A DNA stretch of 64,000 nucleotides. Source: an uncultured Granulosicoccus sp. (lineage in GTDB: Bacteria > Pseudomonadota > Gammaproteobacteria > Granulosicoccales > Granulosicoccaceae). The stretch spans positions 62,001 to 126,000 of the forward strand of contig CANLNQ010000019.1 of assembly GCA_947492525.1 (NCBI GenBank). The letters are read 5' to 3'. Both the position numbers and the translations under genes were made by a program. This document shows positions 21,112-34,816 of this stretch, piece after piece (position 1 is the stretch's first letter; the number at the start of each line of letters is the position of its first letter). Under the pieces are notes generated by a model. That model saw nothing but the letters and a program-made list of their open reading frames with translations. It had not been told where the DNA came from and did no database searches.

Positions 21112-21813
21112 ATGAACCGCAAGAATACTGAGACCAGAACCATTGTTGTCACCGGCTGCAGTCGCGGGCTGGGACGTGCGCTCGTGGATGAATTCGTGGC
21201 GGCCGGCCATACCGTGGCTGGCTGCAGTCGCTCGACGGAGGGCATGCAGGCGCTGGCCGAGTCCTTTCCTGAAGGGCATCATTTTCAGGCACTCGATGTC
21301 AGTGATGAGGCAGCTGTCGAGCGCTGGTCCGGGGTCGTGCTGGAATCGGTGGGTGTACCGGATCTGCTGATCAACAATGCCGGCCTCATCAATGAGCCCG
21401 CCCCCTTGTGGAAGATTTCCACGGAAGAATTCCAGAAACTGATGATGGTCAATGTCACCGGAGTCCATCACACCATCAGGCACCTGTTGCCGCACATGAT
21501 CGAGGCAGGCAGAGGGGTGATCGTCAACCTCAGCAGTGGCTGGGGGCGCTCGGTTTCCCCCGATGTGGCGCCTTACTGTGCCAGCAAGTGGGCCATCGAA
21601 GGTCTGACCCGGGCACTGGCTGAAGAGCTGCCCGATGGTCTGGCTGCCATTGCCGTGAATCCCGGTGTCATCGACACGCGGATGCTGCGCCAGGCATGGG
21701 GCGAGCGGGCAGGCGGTTACCGTACGCCACAGCAATGGGCTCGGCAGGCCGCGCCCTACCTGCTGGGGCTCAATGCCTCGCACAGTGGTCAGCCTCTGAC
21801 GGTTCCGGGCTGA
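21112..21813 (+). CDS. Short-chain dehydrogenase/reductase
   Basis: A 233-residue SDR with the cofactor motif TGCSRGLG (residues 14-21), NNAG, a catalytic serine in NLSSGWG and the YCASK catalytic motif. The Arg after the glycine motif and lack of an acidic residue at the end of the second strand (GCSRS) suggest NADPH. Substrate unknown. A longer frame extends to 20929, but the preceding 61 codons resemble no SDR and the ATG at 21112 starts the fold cleanly. It may belong with the divergent M24-racemase pair. Confidence 0.85.
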   Translation: MNRKNTETRTIVVTGCSRGLGRALVDEFVAAGHTVAGCSRSTEGMQALAESFPEGHHFQALDVSDEAAVERWSGVVLESVGVPDLLINNAGLINEPAPLWKISTEEFQKLMMVNVTGVHHTIRHLLPHMIEAGRGVIVNLSSGWGRSVSPDVAPYCASKWAIEGLTRALAEELPDGLAAIAVNPGVIDTRMLRQAWGERAGGYRTPQQWARQAAPYLLGLNASHSGQPLTVPG

Positions 21814-21888
21814 ATTTACGCCCGCGTGCCGCCGACAGCTGATCACGCACGTCGGCAAGCAGGTGCTGCAGCAGGCTGACGTGCGCAC

Positions 21889-21961
21889 CAGCCCAGACCC
21901 AGCCCAACCCAACCCAACCCAACAAGGCCCAAGTCAGCACAACCCAACCCAGCCCAGCCAG
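21889..21961 (+). repeat. Pentanucleotide (AACCC-type) repeat
   Basis: A run of CCCAA/CCCAG units, with four consecutive perfect AACCC copies near 21905-21922 and a second short run near 21940-21957. It sits about 75 bases after the SDR stop, in the 308-bp gap before rnhB. The strand is almost free of T. No other feature is visible in the gap apart from an AT-rich stretch just before rnhB (22064-22080). Confidence 0.75.
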
Positions 21962-22121
21962 CGACAACTGGCCGAGTAACATGCCCGTTTCCATGATCGA
22001 CTGACCGACCCGGGGCCTACCACATCGGGAGACACTGCCATCATCGGCAGAACGACAATCGTGAATTATTTTTTATCGTTCAGGGCTTGGGCGATGCCCG
22101 CTTTGACAGTATCCTTGTGCG

Positions 22122-22730
22122 ATGCAAATACAGCCCTTTCTGATTGCCGGTGTCGATGAAGTCGGACGTGGCCCCCTGGCAGGCCCGGTCGTGGCTGCCG
22201 CAGTGATTCTCGACCCTGAAAAGCCCATCGATGGTCTACTGGATTCCAAGATGCTCAGTGAGGCCGCACGTGAGCGGCTCGATGTCGAGATTCGTGAACA
22301 CGCGCTGGCGTTCTGCATCGCCGAGGCCAGCGTCGAGGAAATCGACACCATCAATATTCTGCATGCCAGCATGCTGGCCATGTCGAGAGCCGTCGCAGGA
22401 CTGAAGACAGTACCGAATCTTGCCTTGATCGACGGCAATCGCTGTCCTCGACTCGAATGCCCGGCCCAGGCGCTCGTCAAGGGCGACCAGCGAGTACAGT
22501 CGATCAGTGCCGCCTCCATCATCGCCAAGGTATCGCGTGACCGGATGATGGTCCAATTGCACGAGCAATACCCGGAATACGGCTTTGCCGCGCACAAGGG
22601 CTATCCGACGGCGAAACATCGCCAGGCCATCATCGAACATGGCGTGATGCCACTGCACCGGCGTTCCTTCAAGACGGTACGCGACGCGCTGCAGACGGCT
22701 GTCGCCCGGAAATCACAGGTGCTTGTCTGA
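22122..22730 (+). CDS. rnhB: Ribonuclease HII
   Basis: Cuts RNA in RNA-DNA hybrids and excises single ribonucleotides from DNA. The 202-residue protein has the family start [14 protein letters not shown] with catalytic Asp12 and Glu13, the LIDGNRCP motif and the [12 protein letters not shown] helix. ATG start; the stop overlaps the dnaE start in TGATG, giving translational coupling. In Enterobacteria lpxB precedes rnhB; here the upstream gene is an SDR, so the lpx block is elsewhere. Confidence 0.95.
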   Translation: MQIQPFLIAGVDEVGRGPLAGPVVAAAVILDPEKPIDGLLDSKMLSEAARERLDVEIREHALAFCIAEASVEEIDTINILHASMLAMSRAVAGLKTVPNLALIDGNRCPRLECPAQALVKGDQRVQSISAASIIAKVSRDRMMVQLHEQYPEYGFAAHKGYPTAKHRQAIIEHGVMPLHRRSFKTVRDALQTAVARKSQVLV

Positions 22731-25700
22731 TGAGCGCTGACAATCCATCCACAGACGACCAGGCGCCGACGATCAACTCTGAGCCATCGCCGCCACCCTT
22801 TGTTCACCTGAGCGTTCATACCGAGTTCTCGCTGGTTGACAGTACGATCCGCATCAAGCCACTGGTCAAGCAGGTGGCGAAGAGCATGCCGGCGGCCGCT
22901 GTCACCGACCGCGTCAACATGTTCTCCCTGGTCAAGTATTATCGCGCGGCCATGGGGGCGGGCATCAAGCCGATAGCTGGTGTCGACATGACCGTCAGTG
23001 GCGCACTGCCCGATGGCGAGACCAGCAGAGTCATCCTGCTGGTTCAGAATGCGCAGGGTTACAGCAATCTGACCACACTGGTCTCTCGGGGCTATCAGGA
23101 AGGTCAGCACAGTGGTTCACCTATCGTGGACATCGAGTGGTTGTTCGACGCGCATGAAGGTCTGATTGCCCTGTCCGGCAGTGTCGACGGCGATATCGGA
23201 CAGGCACTCAAGCGCGGCCATGCGGATGAAGCGCGGGCGCTTGCACAGCGCTGGAAGTCGGTATTCGGTGATCGCTACTACCTGGAGTTGACGCGCACCG
23301 GCAAGGACTTCGAGGAAGAATATATCGGCGGCGCTTGCTCGATTGCCATCGACGAGGGCATTCCGGTGGTCGCCACCAACGATGTGCGATTTCTGGAGAA
23401 GGATGATTTCAGCTCGCACGAGGCGCGCTTGTGCATCCAGTCGGGCTATGTGCTGGCCGACACCCGGCGCCCGAAGCTGGTCACCGAGGAGCAATATCTG
23501 AAATCTGCCGAGCAGATGCATGCCCTGTTCGCCGATATTCCGGTGGCCCTGGCCAACTCGGTGGAAATTGCCCGTCGTTGCAATCTGACGCTGAACCTCG
23601 GAACACCGGTGCTGCCGGATTTCCCGATTCCCGAAGGCATGACGGAAACCGAGTTCTTCTACAAGTCTGCCCAGGAAGGTCTGGAGACCCGCCTGGCGCA
23701 ACTGTATGACACCAGCCGGCCGGATTTTGCCGAGATTCGTGCGCCCTATGATGCGCGGCTCAAACGTGAGCTGGACGTCATCGCCGAAATGGGCTTTCCC
23801 GGTTACTTCCTGATCGTGGCCGATTTCATCCAGTGGTCGCGCGACAACGGCATACCGGTCGGGCCGGGACGGGGGTCGGGTGCCGGTTCACTGGTCGCCT
23901 ATGTGCTGACGATCACCGATCTGGATCCGCTGGCCTACGACCTGCTGTTCGAACGCTTTCTTAACCCCGAACGGGTGTCCATGCCCGATTTCGATATCGA
24001 TTTCTGCATGGATGGCCGTGATCGGGTCATACAGTACGTATCGCAGAAGTACGGCGCGCACCGGGTTTCACAGATCATCACCTACGGCACCATGGCCGCC
24101 AAGGCGGTGGTGCGTGATGTCGGTCGTGTCATGAGCCACCCGTATCACTTTGTCGATTCCATTGCCAAGATGGTGCCCTTCGAAGTGGGCATGACGCTCA
24201 CCAAGGCCATGGCAGAGTCCGAAGATCTGGCCCGTGCCTACAAGGAGGATGAGGAAGTCACCTCCCTGCTGGACATGGCGCTCTCGCTGGAAGGTCTGTC
24301 ACGTAACTGCGGCAAGCACGCCGGTGGGGTGGTCATCGCGCCAACGGCGCTGACCGATTTCGCCCCGCTGTATTGTGAGCCTGACGGTTCGAGCCTGGTG
24401 ACGCAGTTCGACAAGGACGATGCCGAAGCGGTGGGCCTGGTGAAGTTCGACTTTCTCGGCCTGCGCACGCTGACCATCATCGACAATGCAGTCAAGGAGA
24501 TAGATCGCCACCGCGATGAGCCGCTGAATCTGCTGGCCCTGCCGCTGGATGACCCACCGACCTACAAGCTGCTGCAGGATGCGCAGACCACGGCGGTTTT
24601 CCAGCTCGAATCACCCGGCATGAAACGCCTGATCGAGCGCCTGCGTCCCGACAGTTTCGAAGACATCATCGCGCTGGTGGCCCTGTATCGTCCGGGGCCG
24701 CTGCAATCGGGCATGGTGGATGACTTCATCGATCGAAAGCACGGTCGCAAGAAAATGGCCTGGCCACATGAGGACTACCAGCTGGAGTCGTTGAGACCCA
24801 CGCTGGAGCCTACCTACGGGGTCATCCTGTATCAGGAACAGGTCATGGGTATTGCGCAGGTCATGGCGAAATTCTCGCTGGGAACCGCCGATATCCTGCG
24901 CCGTGCCATGGGCAAGAAAAAGCCCGAAGAGATGGCCAAGCAGCGCGCGGTCTTCCTCGAGGGTTGCAAGGGAAATGGCATCGACCCGGATCTTGCCGGC
25001 AACATCTTCGATCTGGTGGAGAAGTTCGCCGGATACGGTTTCAACAAGTCGCACTCCGCAGCCTACGCTCTGCTGTCCTATCAGACTGCCTGGCTCAAAT
25101 GCCATCATCCGGCCGCCTTCATGTCGGCGGTCATGTCGGCGGATATGGATAACACCGAAAAGGTGGTGGGTCTGATCGACGAGTGCAATGTCATGGGGCT
25201 CACCGTGCAGCCACCGGATATCAATCGCTCGGCGGTCCGCTTCTCGGTCGTCGATGAAAAGACGGTCTTGTACGGACTGGGTGCCATCAAGGGCGTGGGT
25301 GAATCAGCGCTGGCCAATGTTCTCGAAGCGCGCGATGCTTCGGGTGCTTTCGAGACGCTGGATGATCTGTGTCGTCGGGCGAGCCCCGGCACGGTCAACA
25401 AACGCGTGCTGGAAGCGCTGGTCAAGGCGGGCGCGGTGGATTCACTGGGCCCGAATCGCGCCAGTCTGTGGAAGCATCTGGGCAGCGCGCTGCGTGGTGC
25501 TGACCAGTTTCACAAGAACCAGGCCGCGGGGCAGAATGATCTCTTCGGACTCGGTGAGCCGGTGGAAAGTGATGAACCGGAACTCATGGAGACGCTGCCT
25601 GACTGGAGTGATCGGGAACGTCTGCGTGCCGAAAAGGACACGCTGGGTCTGTACCTGAGCGGTCATCCGATCAATGAATACCTGCCCGAGCTGTCGCATT

Positions 25701-26281
25701 TCACGCACGGCAGGCTCAAGGATGTCTGTGCCAAGGCGGGCAGTGCCGATAGCGGGCCGTCGTTTCGTCAGCGCGGCGTGCCGGTTGTGGCAGCAGGCCT
25801 TGTCATGGCGGTGCGTCAACGTGATGGAAATCACGGCCGCATGCAGTTCATCACGCTGGATGACGGTACGGGGCGGGTGGAGATCACCTTGCGCGGCGAA
25901 CAGATCGATGCCAGCGGGCATCTGGTGGTCAAGGATGAAGTATTGATCGTCGACGGGGACGTCAGTCCGGACGAATTCAACGGTGGCTACAAGATCCGGG
26001 CGCGGGAAATCTACGATATGGGCAGTGCGCGTGCCCGCTTCGCCCGGCAGCTCTTGATCCGGCTCGATGGGCGCATGTGCCGTGAAGGCACGCTGGACCA
26101 GATGATCAGCACCTTGTCCAATTACAAGAGCGGAACGATTCCCGTGTGGTTCAGCTATCAGAACGGCAAGGCCCAGGCACGCATACGCGCCGGGAATCGC
26201 TGGGCAGTCACCCCGCAGCTCGAGCTGATAGATCAGTTGGGTCAGCTGACCGGGGAAGGGAATGTGGAGCTGGTCTATTGA
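22730..26281 (+). CDS. dnaE: DNA polymerase III subunit alpha
   Basis: Catalytic subunit of the replicative polymerase. The 1183-residue protein has an N-terminal PHP domain (starting FVHLSVHTEFSLVD), the catalytic aspartates in PDFDIDF (residues 419-425), the polymerase core including PVGPGRGSGAGSLVAY, a tandem HhH region and an OB fold near 1000-1080. N-terminal residues 1-22 are a short Pro/Asp/Ser-rich extension compared with E. coli. Overlaps rnhB by one base. Confidence 0.97.
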   Translation: MSADNPSTDDQAPTINSEPSPPPFVHLSVHTEFSLVDSTIRIKPLVKQVAKSMPAAAVTDRVNMFSLVKYYRAAMGAGIKPIAGVDMTVSGALPDGETSRVILLVQNAQGYSNLTTLVSRGYQEGQHSGSPIVDIEWLFDAHEGLIALSGSVDGDIGQALKRGHADEARALAQRWKSVFGDRYYLELTRTGKDFEEEYIGGACSIAIDEGIPVVATNDVRFLEKDDFSSHEARLCIQSGYVLADTRRPKLVTEEQYLKSAEQMHALFADIPVALANSVEIARRCNLTLNLGTPVLPDFPIPEGMTETEFFYKSAQEGLETRLAQLYDTSRPDFAEIRAPYDARLKRELDVIAEMGFPGYFLIVADFIQWSRDNGIPVGPGRGSGAGSLVAYVLTITDLDPLAYDLLFERFLNPERVSMPDFDIDFCMDGRDRVIQYVSQKYGAHRVSQIITYGTMAAKAVVRDVGRVMSHPYHFVDSIAKMVPFEVGMTLTKAMAESEDLARAYKEDEEVTSLLDMALSLEGLSRNCGKHAGGVVIAPTALTDFAPLYCEPDGSSLVTQFDKDDAEAVGLVKFDFLGLRTLTIIDNAVKEIDRHRDEPLNLLALPLDDPPTYKLLQDAQTTAVFQLESPGMKRLIERLRPDSFEDIIALVALYRPGPLQSGMVDDFIDRKHGRKKMAWPHEDYQLESLRPTLEPTYGVILYQEQVMGIAQVMAKFSLGTADILRRAMGKKKPEEMAKQRAVFLEGCKGNGIDPDLAGNIFDLVEKFAGYGFNKSHSAAYALLSYQTAWLKCHHPAAFMSAVMSADMDNTEKVVGLIDECNVMGLTVQPPDINRSAVRFSVVDEKTVLYGLGAIKGVGESALANVLEARDASGAFETLDDLCRRASPGTVNKRVLEALVKAGAVDSLGPNRASLWKHLGSALRGADQFHKNQAAGQNDLFGLGEPVESDEPELMETLPDWSDRERLRAEKDTLGLYLSGHPINEYLPELSHFTHGRLKDVCAKAGSADSGPSFRQRGVPVVAAGLVMAVRQRDGNHGRMQFITLDDGTGRVEITLRGEQIDASGHLVVKDEVLIVDGDVSPDEFNGGYKIRAREIYDMGSARARFARQLLIRLDGRMCREGTLDQMISTLSNYKSGTIPVWFSYQNGKAQARIRAGNRWAVTPQLELIDQLGQLTGEGNVELVY

Positions 26282-26481
26282 CGTGTCGGAATTCCGACGC
26301 CACAGTAGGGGCAGTACCGAGGGCTATCCCTTCCGAACTCATTCGATTGTCACTATCCAGTACACTATGCACTCTGCGCGTGCAGACAGGACGCCAGAGC
26401 GCGTGTGAGCTCGGGCAGCTCGCTGAAACCGATCCGGTAAACTAGAATTCAACTGACCACCAAAGGCGCCGTCGCTTATCC

Positions 26482-27444
26482 ATGAATCCAAATTTTCTTG
26501 ACTTCGAGCAACCGATTGCCGAGTTGGAGGCAAAGATTCGCGAACTGCAGTTCGCCACGGCCGATGCTGATATCAACATCAGCGAGGAGGTCGATACCCT
26601 CAAGAAGAAATGTGACTCGCTTACCAGCAGCATTTTCTCCAAGCTGAGCTCCTGGCAGATCTTCAAGCTGGCACGGCACCCTCAGCGTCCCTACACCCGC
26701 TTCTACATCGATAACGTCTTTACCGACTTCGATGAATTGCATGGTGATCGGCTCTACGCCGATGATGCGGCGATCATCGGTGGTACGGCCAGGCTCAACG
26801 GCAAGCCGGTGGTGGTCATCGGTCACGAGAAGGGCCGTGATACCAAGGAGAAGATACAACGCAATTTCGGCATGCCTCGCCCCGAGGGCTATCGCAAGGC
26901 CAAGCGCCTGATGGAAATGGCCGAGCGTTTTTCGCTGCCGGTCATCACCTTCATCGATACCATGGGAGCCTATCCCGGCGTGGGGGCCGAGGAACGTGGT
27001 CAGAGTGAGGCCATTGCACGTAACCTGTTCGTGATGGCCGGGCTCAAGACCCCGATAATCTGTACCGTCATCGGTGAGGGTGGTTCCGGTGGTGCACTGG
27101 CCATCGGAGTCGGTGACCGCGTCATGATGCTGCAGTATTCTGTCTACTCGGTCATCAGCCCGGAAGGCTGCGCGTCCATCCTCTACAAGAGTGTGGACAA
27201 GGCGGCTGACGCTGCCGAGGCCATGGGCATCACTTCCGAGAGACTACTGGAACAGAAGCTGGTGGATCGTGTCATTCCCGAGCCGCTCGGTGGCGCGCAT
27301 CGTGACCCTCAGCAGATGGCCGTCAACATGCAGCAGGCCCTGATCGAGGAGCTGGCCATCCTGTCCGGTCTGCCCATGGATACCCTGTTGTCGAATCGCC
27401 AGGAAAAGCTGCGCGCCTACGGACAGTTCCGGGAAAACGCGTGA
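26482..27444 (+). CDS. accA: Acetyl-CoA carboxylase carboxyltransferase subunit alpha
   Basis: With AccD, moves the carboxyl group from biotin to acetyl-CoA, making malonyl-CoA for the Fab enzymes. The 320-residue protein starts [12 protein letters not shown] as in Proteobacteria, then has an AccA N-terminal helical region and the crotonase-fold domain with [15 protein letters not shown] and [13 protein letters not shown] 200-bp gap after dnaE may hold its promoter, though I see no convincing pair of boxes. The stop overlaps the tilS start. Confidence 0.97.
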   Translation: MNPNFLDFEQPIAELEAKIRELQFATADADINISEEVDTLKKKCDSLTSSIFSKLSSWQIFKLARHPQRPYTRFYIDNVFTDFDELHGDRLYADDAAIIGGTARLNGKPVVVIGHEKGRDTKEKIQRNFGMPRPEGYRKAKRLMEMAERFSLPVITFIDTMGAYPGVGAEERGQSEAIARNLFVMAGLKTPIICTVIGEGGSGGALAIGVGDRVMMLQYSVYSVISPEGCASILYKSVDKAADAAEAMGITSERLLEQKLVDRVIPEPLGGAHRDPQQMAVNMQQALIEELAILSGLPMDTLLSNRQEKLRAYGQFRENA

Positions 27445-28838
27445 CCCCCGCCGAGGCCGTTGCCCAGTATGTTTCGCAACAGCCTGAGGCTGCGCGCTAC
27501 TGCGTTGCCTACAGCGGCGGCATGGACTCGCATGTCCTGCTGCTACTCATGGCACAGCAGCGTGATCTGGGGCGTGTGTCGTCACTCAGGGCCGTGCATG
27601 TCGATCACGGACTGCAGGCCGCCAGTGTTGGCTGGGGTGAGCACGCGCGCACGATCTGCCGTGAACTGAACATTCCGCTGGAGCTCAGGCAGGCCGATTT
27701 CGACTCGGACGCCAGTGCTCGCGATGATGGACCGGAGGCAGATGCGCGCAAGGCGCGCTATGCCGCTTTCTCACAGATCCTGCAGCAGGACGAGCACCTG
27801 CTGCTGGCGCAGCACGCCGAGGATCAGGCGGAGACCTTTCTGTTGCAGGCCTTGCGGGGCAGCGGACCGGATGGTCTGGCCAGCATTCCACGCAAGCGAC
27901 GATTCGCCCGTGGTTACATGGGGCGGCCGCTGCTGGTCTGTTCGCAGGAATCCTTGCAGGATGTGGCGCGTCAGCACAGTCTGCACTGGATCGAGGACCC
28001 CTCCAATCTGGATCATCGTTTCGATCGCAACTACCTGCGACATCAGGTCATGCCACTGCTCAAGGCGCGCTGGCCGGCGGCCACCGAGACACTGAGCCGG
28101 GCGGCCATGCGCAGTGCCGCGGCCAGCCAGAGTCTGCTGGCGATGGCGCATCAGGATCTGGCATCACTGAAGATACCGGGTACCACCGAATTGAGCATCA
28201 ATGCCATTCGCGAACTGCCGCGCGAGCGTGCGTTCACGGCACTGCGTCTGTTCATCCGGCAGCGTGGCCTGCGGATGCCTCGGCTACAGGATCTGCTGCA
28301 GGTGATGAGTGATCTGGTCGAGGCTCGGCCGGACTCCGGCGGGATCGTCAATGTGCGTGACTATGTCATTCGTCGCCACCGTGACCGGTTGTACATTCTG
28401 CCACCTCTGACAAAAACCGCACCGTTCCGCTACGAATGGAACGCGCCTTTCGAGCCCTTGACCATCCGTGAAACCGGCCTGACATTGACGCTTGATCTGT
28501 GTCGCGAGCAGGGGATAGCGATACCGTCATCCGGCACGATCTGTGTCAAGAGCCGCGCCGGCGGTGAGCTCATCAAGCTGGGTGAGCCGGCCTATCACAA
28601 GGCGGTCAAGAAGGTTCTGCAGGAATCCTCGGTACCGCCATGGATACGGGAGACCATCCCGCTGCTGTATATCGATGACCGCCTGGCCGCTATCTGGAAC
28701 ATGGCCGTGGCAGTGGACTGTCGGGATTCGCCTGCATCAACAGCCCCAGGTGATGATGCTGAGGCGTCAGCGGATCAAGCCGACGACGCAGAGGCCAGCA
28801 GTCAGTGGCGTGAATCAGAGACGTCGGAATTGTCCTGA
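27441..28838 (+). CDS. tilS: tRNA(Ile)-lysidine synthase TilS
   Basis: Converts the wobble cytidine of the CAU-anticodon tRNA-Ile to lysidine, an essential decoding step. The 465-residue protein has the PP-loop SGGMDS (residues 25-30), the HVDHGLQ motif, [18 protein letters not shown], and a C-terminal TilS substrate-binding domain (about 350-430). GTG start in a GTGA overlap with accA. The last 35 residues are an acidic Ala/Asp/Glu tail (for example [18 protein letters not shown]) not usual in the family. Confidence 0.94.
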   Translation: MTPAEAVAQYVSQQPEAARYCVAYSGGMDSHVLLLLMAQQRDLGRVSSLRAVHVDHGLQAASVGWGEHARTICRELNIPLELRQADFDSDASARDDGPEADARKARYAAFSQILQQDEHLLLAQHAEDQAETFLLQALRGSGPDGLASIPRKRRFARGYMGRPLLVCSQESLQDVARQHSLHWIEDPSNLDHRFDRNYLRHQVMPLLKARWPAATETLSRAAMRSAAASQSLLAMAHQDLASLKIPGTTELSINAIRELPRERAFTALRLFIRQRGLRMPRLQDLLQVMSDLVEARPDSGGIVNVRDYVIRRHRDRLYILPPLTKTAPFRYEWNAPFEPLTIRETGLTLTLDLCREQGIAIPSSGTICVKSRAGGELIKLGEPAYHKAVKKVLQESSVPPWIRETIPLLYIDDRLAAIWNMAVAVDCRDSPASTAPGDDAEASADQADDAEASSQWRESETSELS

Positions 28839-28970
28839 AGCTCCGGCAGGACTCGGTGCCTGATGCCGCTCAGCGAACCGGTATCGACAGTTTTCGTTCA
28901 TCCATCCGTCATCAGTCCGCGGTCGCATCGACACTGCGGATAAAGAATATGACGGATAGGTGTTTTGCAA

Positions 28971-28999
28971 TTGTTAGCGCTCGCCCGTTCTGGTAATCT
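28971..28999 (+). promoter_or_regulatory. Sigma-70-like promoter before pyrG
   Basis: TTGTTA (28971-28976) and TAATCT (28994-28999) with a 17-base spacer, about 135 bases before the pyrG start, in the 296-bp tilS-pyrG gap. It would give a long leader, as is common for pyrG genes, whose expression responds to nucleotide levels. I see no clear attenuator hairpin in the leader. Confidence 0.4.
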
Positions 29000-29092
29000 C
29001 AACGCCCGTTCAGAGTGCTTATTGCATTCTGTAGCGGGACTTCCCAGAACGTTCCGCGTCACGCTTATCCGCGTCGTCTGCACTCAAGATGA

Positions 29093-30853
<1,761 letters not shown>

Positions 30854-30920
30854 AATTGTCTGTTATCGCCAGCTGCCCGTATACCGGCTGGTCGTTTCGC
30901 CAACAAGGAAAGGCATTGTC

Positions 30921-31760
30921 ATGCAACTCTGTGGTCACGAAGTCGGCTTGAACCAACCGCTGTTTCTGATAGCGGGTCCCTGTGCCATCGAGTCGGAAGA
31001 CATGGCCATGAACACGGCCACCATCCTGAAGAAGATGACAGCCGAACTGGGCATCCCGTTCATCTACAAGTCATCGTTTGACAAGGCAAATCGTTCCTCG
31101 CAGCTCAGCTTTCGGGGGCCCGGTATCGCCGAAGGGCTGCGCATTCTGGCGAAAGTGCGGGATGAGGTTGGTGTGCCGGTCTTGACCGATGTGCACGAGG
31201 ACACACCGATGGATGAGGTGGGCGATGTCGTCGATGTCATTCAGACACCGGCGTTTCTGTGTCGGCAGACCAATTTCATCGAGCGCGTGGCGCGTGCCGG
31301 CAAGCCGGTCAATATCAAGAAGGGCCAGTTTCTGGCGCCGGGCGACATGCAGCACGTCGTCGCCAAGGCACGTGCCGTGGGTAACGACAACATCATGGTC
31401 TGCGAGCGGGGCGCCTCTTTCGGTTACAACAACCTGGTGTCCGACATGCGGGGTCTGGCCATCATGCGTGCCACCCGCTGTCCGGTGGTGTTCGATGCAA
31501 CACACTCGGTGCAGTTGCCAGGTGGTCAGGGCAGCAGTTCAGGCGGTCAGCGCGAGTTCATTCCGGTGCTGGCAAGAGCGGCGGTTGCCGCTGGCATCTC
31601 CGGTCTGTTCATGGAAACCCACCCCGACCCCGACAAGGCCCTGAGCGATGGCCCCAATGCCTGGCCGCTGGATAAATTGCAGCCGCTGCTGGAAACCCTC
31701 ATACGCCTGGATGGCACCATCAAGTCCGGCGAGTTGGCGGAAACCCCGTTTCTGGGCTGA
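30921..31760 (+). CDS. kdsA: 3-deoxy-8-phosphooctulonate (KDO8P) synthase
   Basis: Condenses arabinose 5-phosphate with phosphoenolpyruvate for the KDO core of LPS. The 279-residue protein contains the family blocks [22 protein letters not shown] ([12 protein letters not shown]), DVHED and [10 protein letters not shown]. The ATG at 30921 follows an AAGGAAAGG site about 7 bases upstream; a longer frame into pyrG is open but irrelevant. Asn in NIKKGQF and no clear metal Cys in the first block suggest the metal-independent class. Confidence 0.96.
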   Translation: MQLCGHEVGLNQPLFLIAGPCAIESEDMAMNTATILKKMTAELGIPFIYKSSFDKANRSSQLSFRGPGIAEGLRILAKVRDEVGVPVLTDVHEDTPMDEVGDVVDVIQTPAFLCRQTNFIERVARAGKPVNIKKGQFLAPGDMQHVVAKARAVGNDNIMVCERGASFGYNNLVSDMRGLAIMRATRCPVVFDATHSVQLPGGQGSSSGGQREFIPVLARAAVAAGISGLFMETHPDPDKALSDGPNAWPLDKLQPLLETLIRLDGTIKSGELAETPFLG

Positions 31761-31790
31761 TAGTGCATGTAACGGCCTGCGTGGCGGTAA

Positions 31791-33176
<1,386 letters not shown>

Positions 33177-33276
33177 TGCCTAGTTGTCTGCCTCACTGGA
33201 AACCCGCGGCCCGTCAGGGCCGCAACTTCGTGCACGTTCCACAACGCCTGCTTTCAGCCTTGCCTTCGACCGTACG

Positions 33277-33609
33277 ATGAAGGTACTACTGGGACTTCTG
33301 GTGGCCTTGCTGATCGCCCTGCAGATTCGTCTGTGGTTCGGCGACGGCAGTCTGCAGGAAGTCTGGCGCTTGCGCGAGCAGGCGCGCGCCTCCCAGGCCG
33401 AGGTACAGCGCCTGAGTCTGCGTAATCAGGCCCTGGCGGCCGAGGTGGCCGATCTGAAGAGTGGTCTGGAAGCCATCGAAGAACGTGCCCGTGCCGAACT
33501 GGGCATGATCGACAAGGACGAGACGTTCTATCAATTCGTGCTGGAACAGGGTGTCCGTGCCAGACCACTGACGCCTCTGGCCGATCAACCAGGAACCATC
33601 GATCCATGA
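33277..33609 (+). CDS. ftsB: Cell division protein FtsB
   Basis: Bitopic divisome protein that works with FtsL and FtsQ. The 110-residue form has one membrane segment (about residues 2-18, KVLLGLLVALLIALQI), then a coiled coil (about 25-68) and the short periplasmic end with the MIDKDETFYQ motif typical of FtsB. The frame is open back to a TTG at 33184, which would add 31 unconserved residues; family length favours 33277. The stop overlaps ispD, and eno is just upstream, the conserved arrangement. Confidence 0.88.
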   Translation: MKVLLGLLVALLIALQIRLWFGDGSLQEVWRLREQARASQAEVQRLSLRNQALAAEVADLKSGLEAIEERARAELGMIDKDETFYQFVLEQGVRARPLTPLADQPGTIDP

Positions 33610-34322
33610 ATGATGCCCTGTGGATGGTGGTACCTGCCGCCGGTCAAGGCGTACGCATGGGCAGTGCGCTGCCGAAGCAGTATGTCACCATCGGTGAGCA
33701 CAGCATGCTGCAACACACCCTGACGCGTCTGCTGGACGTTCAGGACGTGGATGGCATCGTGGTCTCCCTGTCCGAGGGCGATGAGCACTGGTCATCGGTC
33801 AGTGCCGGTCTCGACGCACGCGTTCATGCGACCATCGGCGGCAAGACTCGCGCAGATTCGGTTCTGGCTGGTTTGCGCTTCGTGCTTGAACAGGCTCCGG
33901 AGTCGGCTTGGGTGCTGGTGCATGATGCCGCTCGGCCTCTGGTCAGCGTGTCGGATATCAAACGCCTGACAGACGCTGTCTACAACAGTGGTGCGGTAGG
34001 CGGCCTGCTGGCCACTCCGGTCCATGACACGCTCAAGCGGGCAGATTCTGATTACCGTGTAGAACAGACGGTCAGCCGGCACAAGCTCTGGCAGGCGCAG
34101 ACACCGCAGATGTTTCGCGCAGGGGAGCTGTTCGAGGCACTGCATACGGCTACTCAGTCCGCATCGTTGGCCGGCAGCATCACGGATGAATCATCAGCCA
34201 TGGAAAGCCTTGGGCATGAGCCGCTGCTGGTCGAGGCCCTGCAACCCAATCTGAAAGTCACACGCCCGGCAGACCTGGCACTGGCCGCATTACTTCTTGC
34301 CACTCCTCAGAGCGACTCATGA
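33606..34322 (+). CDS. ispD: 2-C-methyl-D-erythritol 4-phosphate cytidylyltransferase
   Basis: Third step of the MEP isoprenoid pathway, forming CDP-methylerythritol. The 238-residue protein shows the nucleotidyltransferase motif [18 protein letters not shown], the VLVHDAARP block and the C-terminal region [14 protein letters not shown] overlaps link it to ftsB upstream and ispF downstream, so the three are coupled. Confidence 0.95.
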   Translation: MNDALWMVVPAAGQGVRMGSALPKQYVTIGEHSMLQHTLTRLLDVQDVDGIVVSLSEGDEHWSSVSAGLDARVHATIGGKTRADSVLAGLRFVLEQAPESAWVLVHDAARPLVSVSDIKRLTDAVYNSGAVGGLLATPVHDTLKRADSDYRVEQTVSRHKLWQAQTPQMFRAGELFEALHTATQSASLAGSITDESSAMESLGHEPLLVEALQPNLKVTRPADLALAALLLATPQSDS

Positions 34323-34816
34323 GAATCGGAACCGGATTTGACGTGCATGCCTTCATGGAAGGCGATCACCTGATGATCGGTGGTGTGAAAATCGATTTCG
34401 ACCGCGGATTTCTCGCCCATTCCGACGGGGATGTGCTGCTGCATGCCATCAGCGATGCCTTGTTGGGTGCCGCAGGCCTCGGCGATATCGGTCGGCACTT
34501 TCCCGATACGGACCCGGAATGGGAAGGGGCTGACAGTCGCGATCTGTTGCGCCGGGTCATGGCGCAATTGCGGCAACGGGGTCTGCAATGCACCAGCCTG
34601 GATGCCACGCTGATCGCCCAGTTGCCCAAGCTGGGGCCCCATATCGGCGCCATCTGCGAGGTGCTGGCCGCAGACTTGCAAATGGATCTGTCACGAATCA
34701 ATGTCAAGGCCACGACCACGGAACACCTCGGTTTCTGTGGCCGTGAAGAAGGCATCGCCGCCATGGCTTCGGTGTTGTTATCCGAACCCGGCGACTCATC
34801 TCAAGGACCTCAGTAA
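34319..34816 (+). CDS. ispF: 2-C-methyl-D-erythritol 2,4-cyclodiphosphate synthase
   Basis: Cyclises the CDP-methylerythritol phosphate intermediate in the MEP pathway. The 165-residue protein starts [12 protein letters not shown] (zinc ligands Asp and His), then has the [17 protein letters not shown] and [12 protein letters not shown] motifs and ends with [15 protein letters not shown]. Overlaps ispD by four bases and the next gene by one, so it is part of a tightly coupled string. Confidence 0.97.
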   Translation: MRIGTGFDVHAFMEGDHLMIGGVKIDFDRGFLAHSDGDVLLHAISDALLGAAGLGDIGRHFPDTDPEWEGADSRDLLRRVMAQLRQRGLQCTSLDATLIAQLPKLGPHIGAICEVLAADLQMDLSRINVKATTTEHLGFCGREEGIAAMASVLLSEPGDSSQGPQ

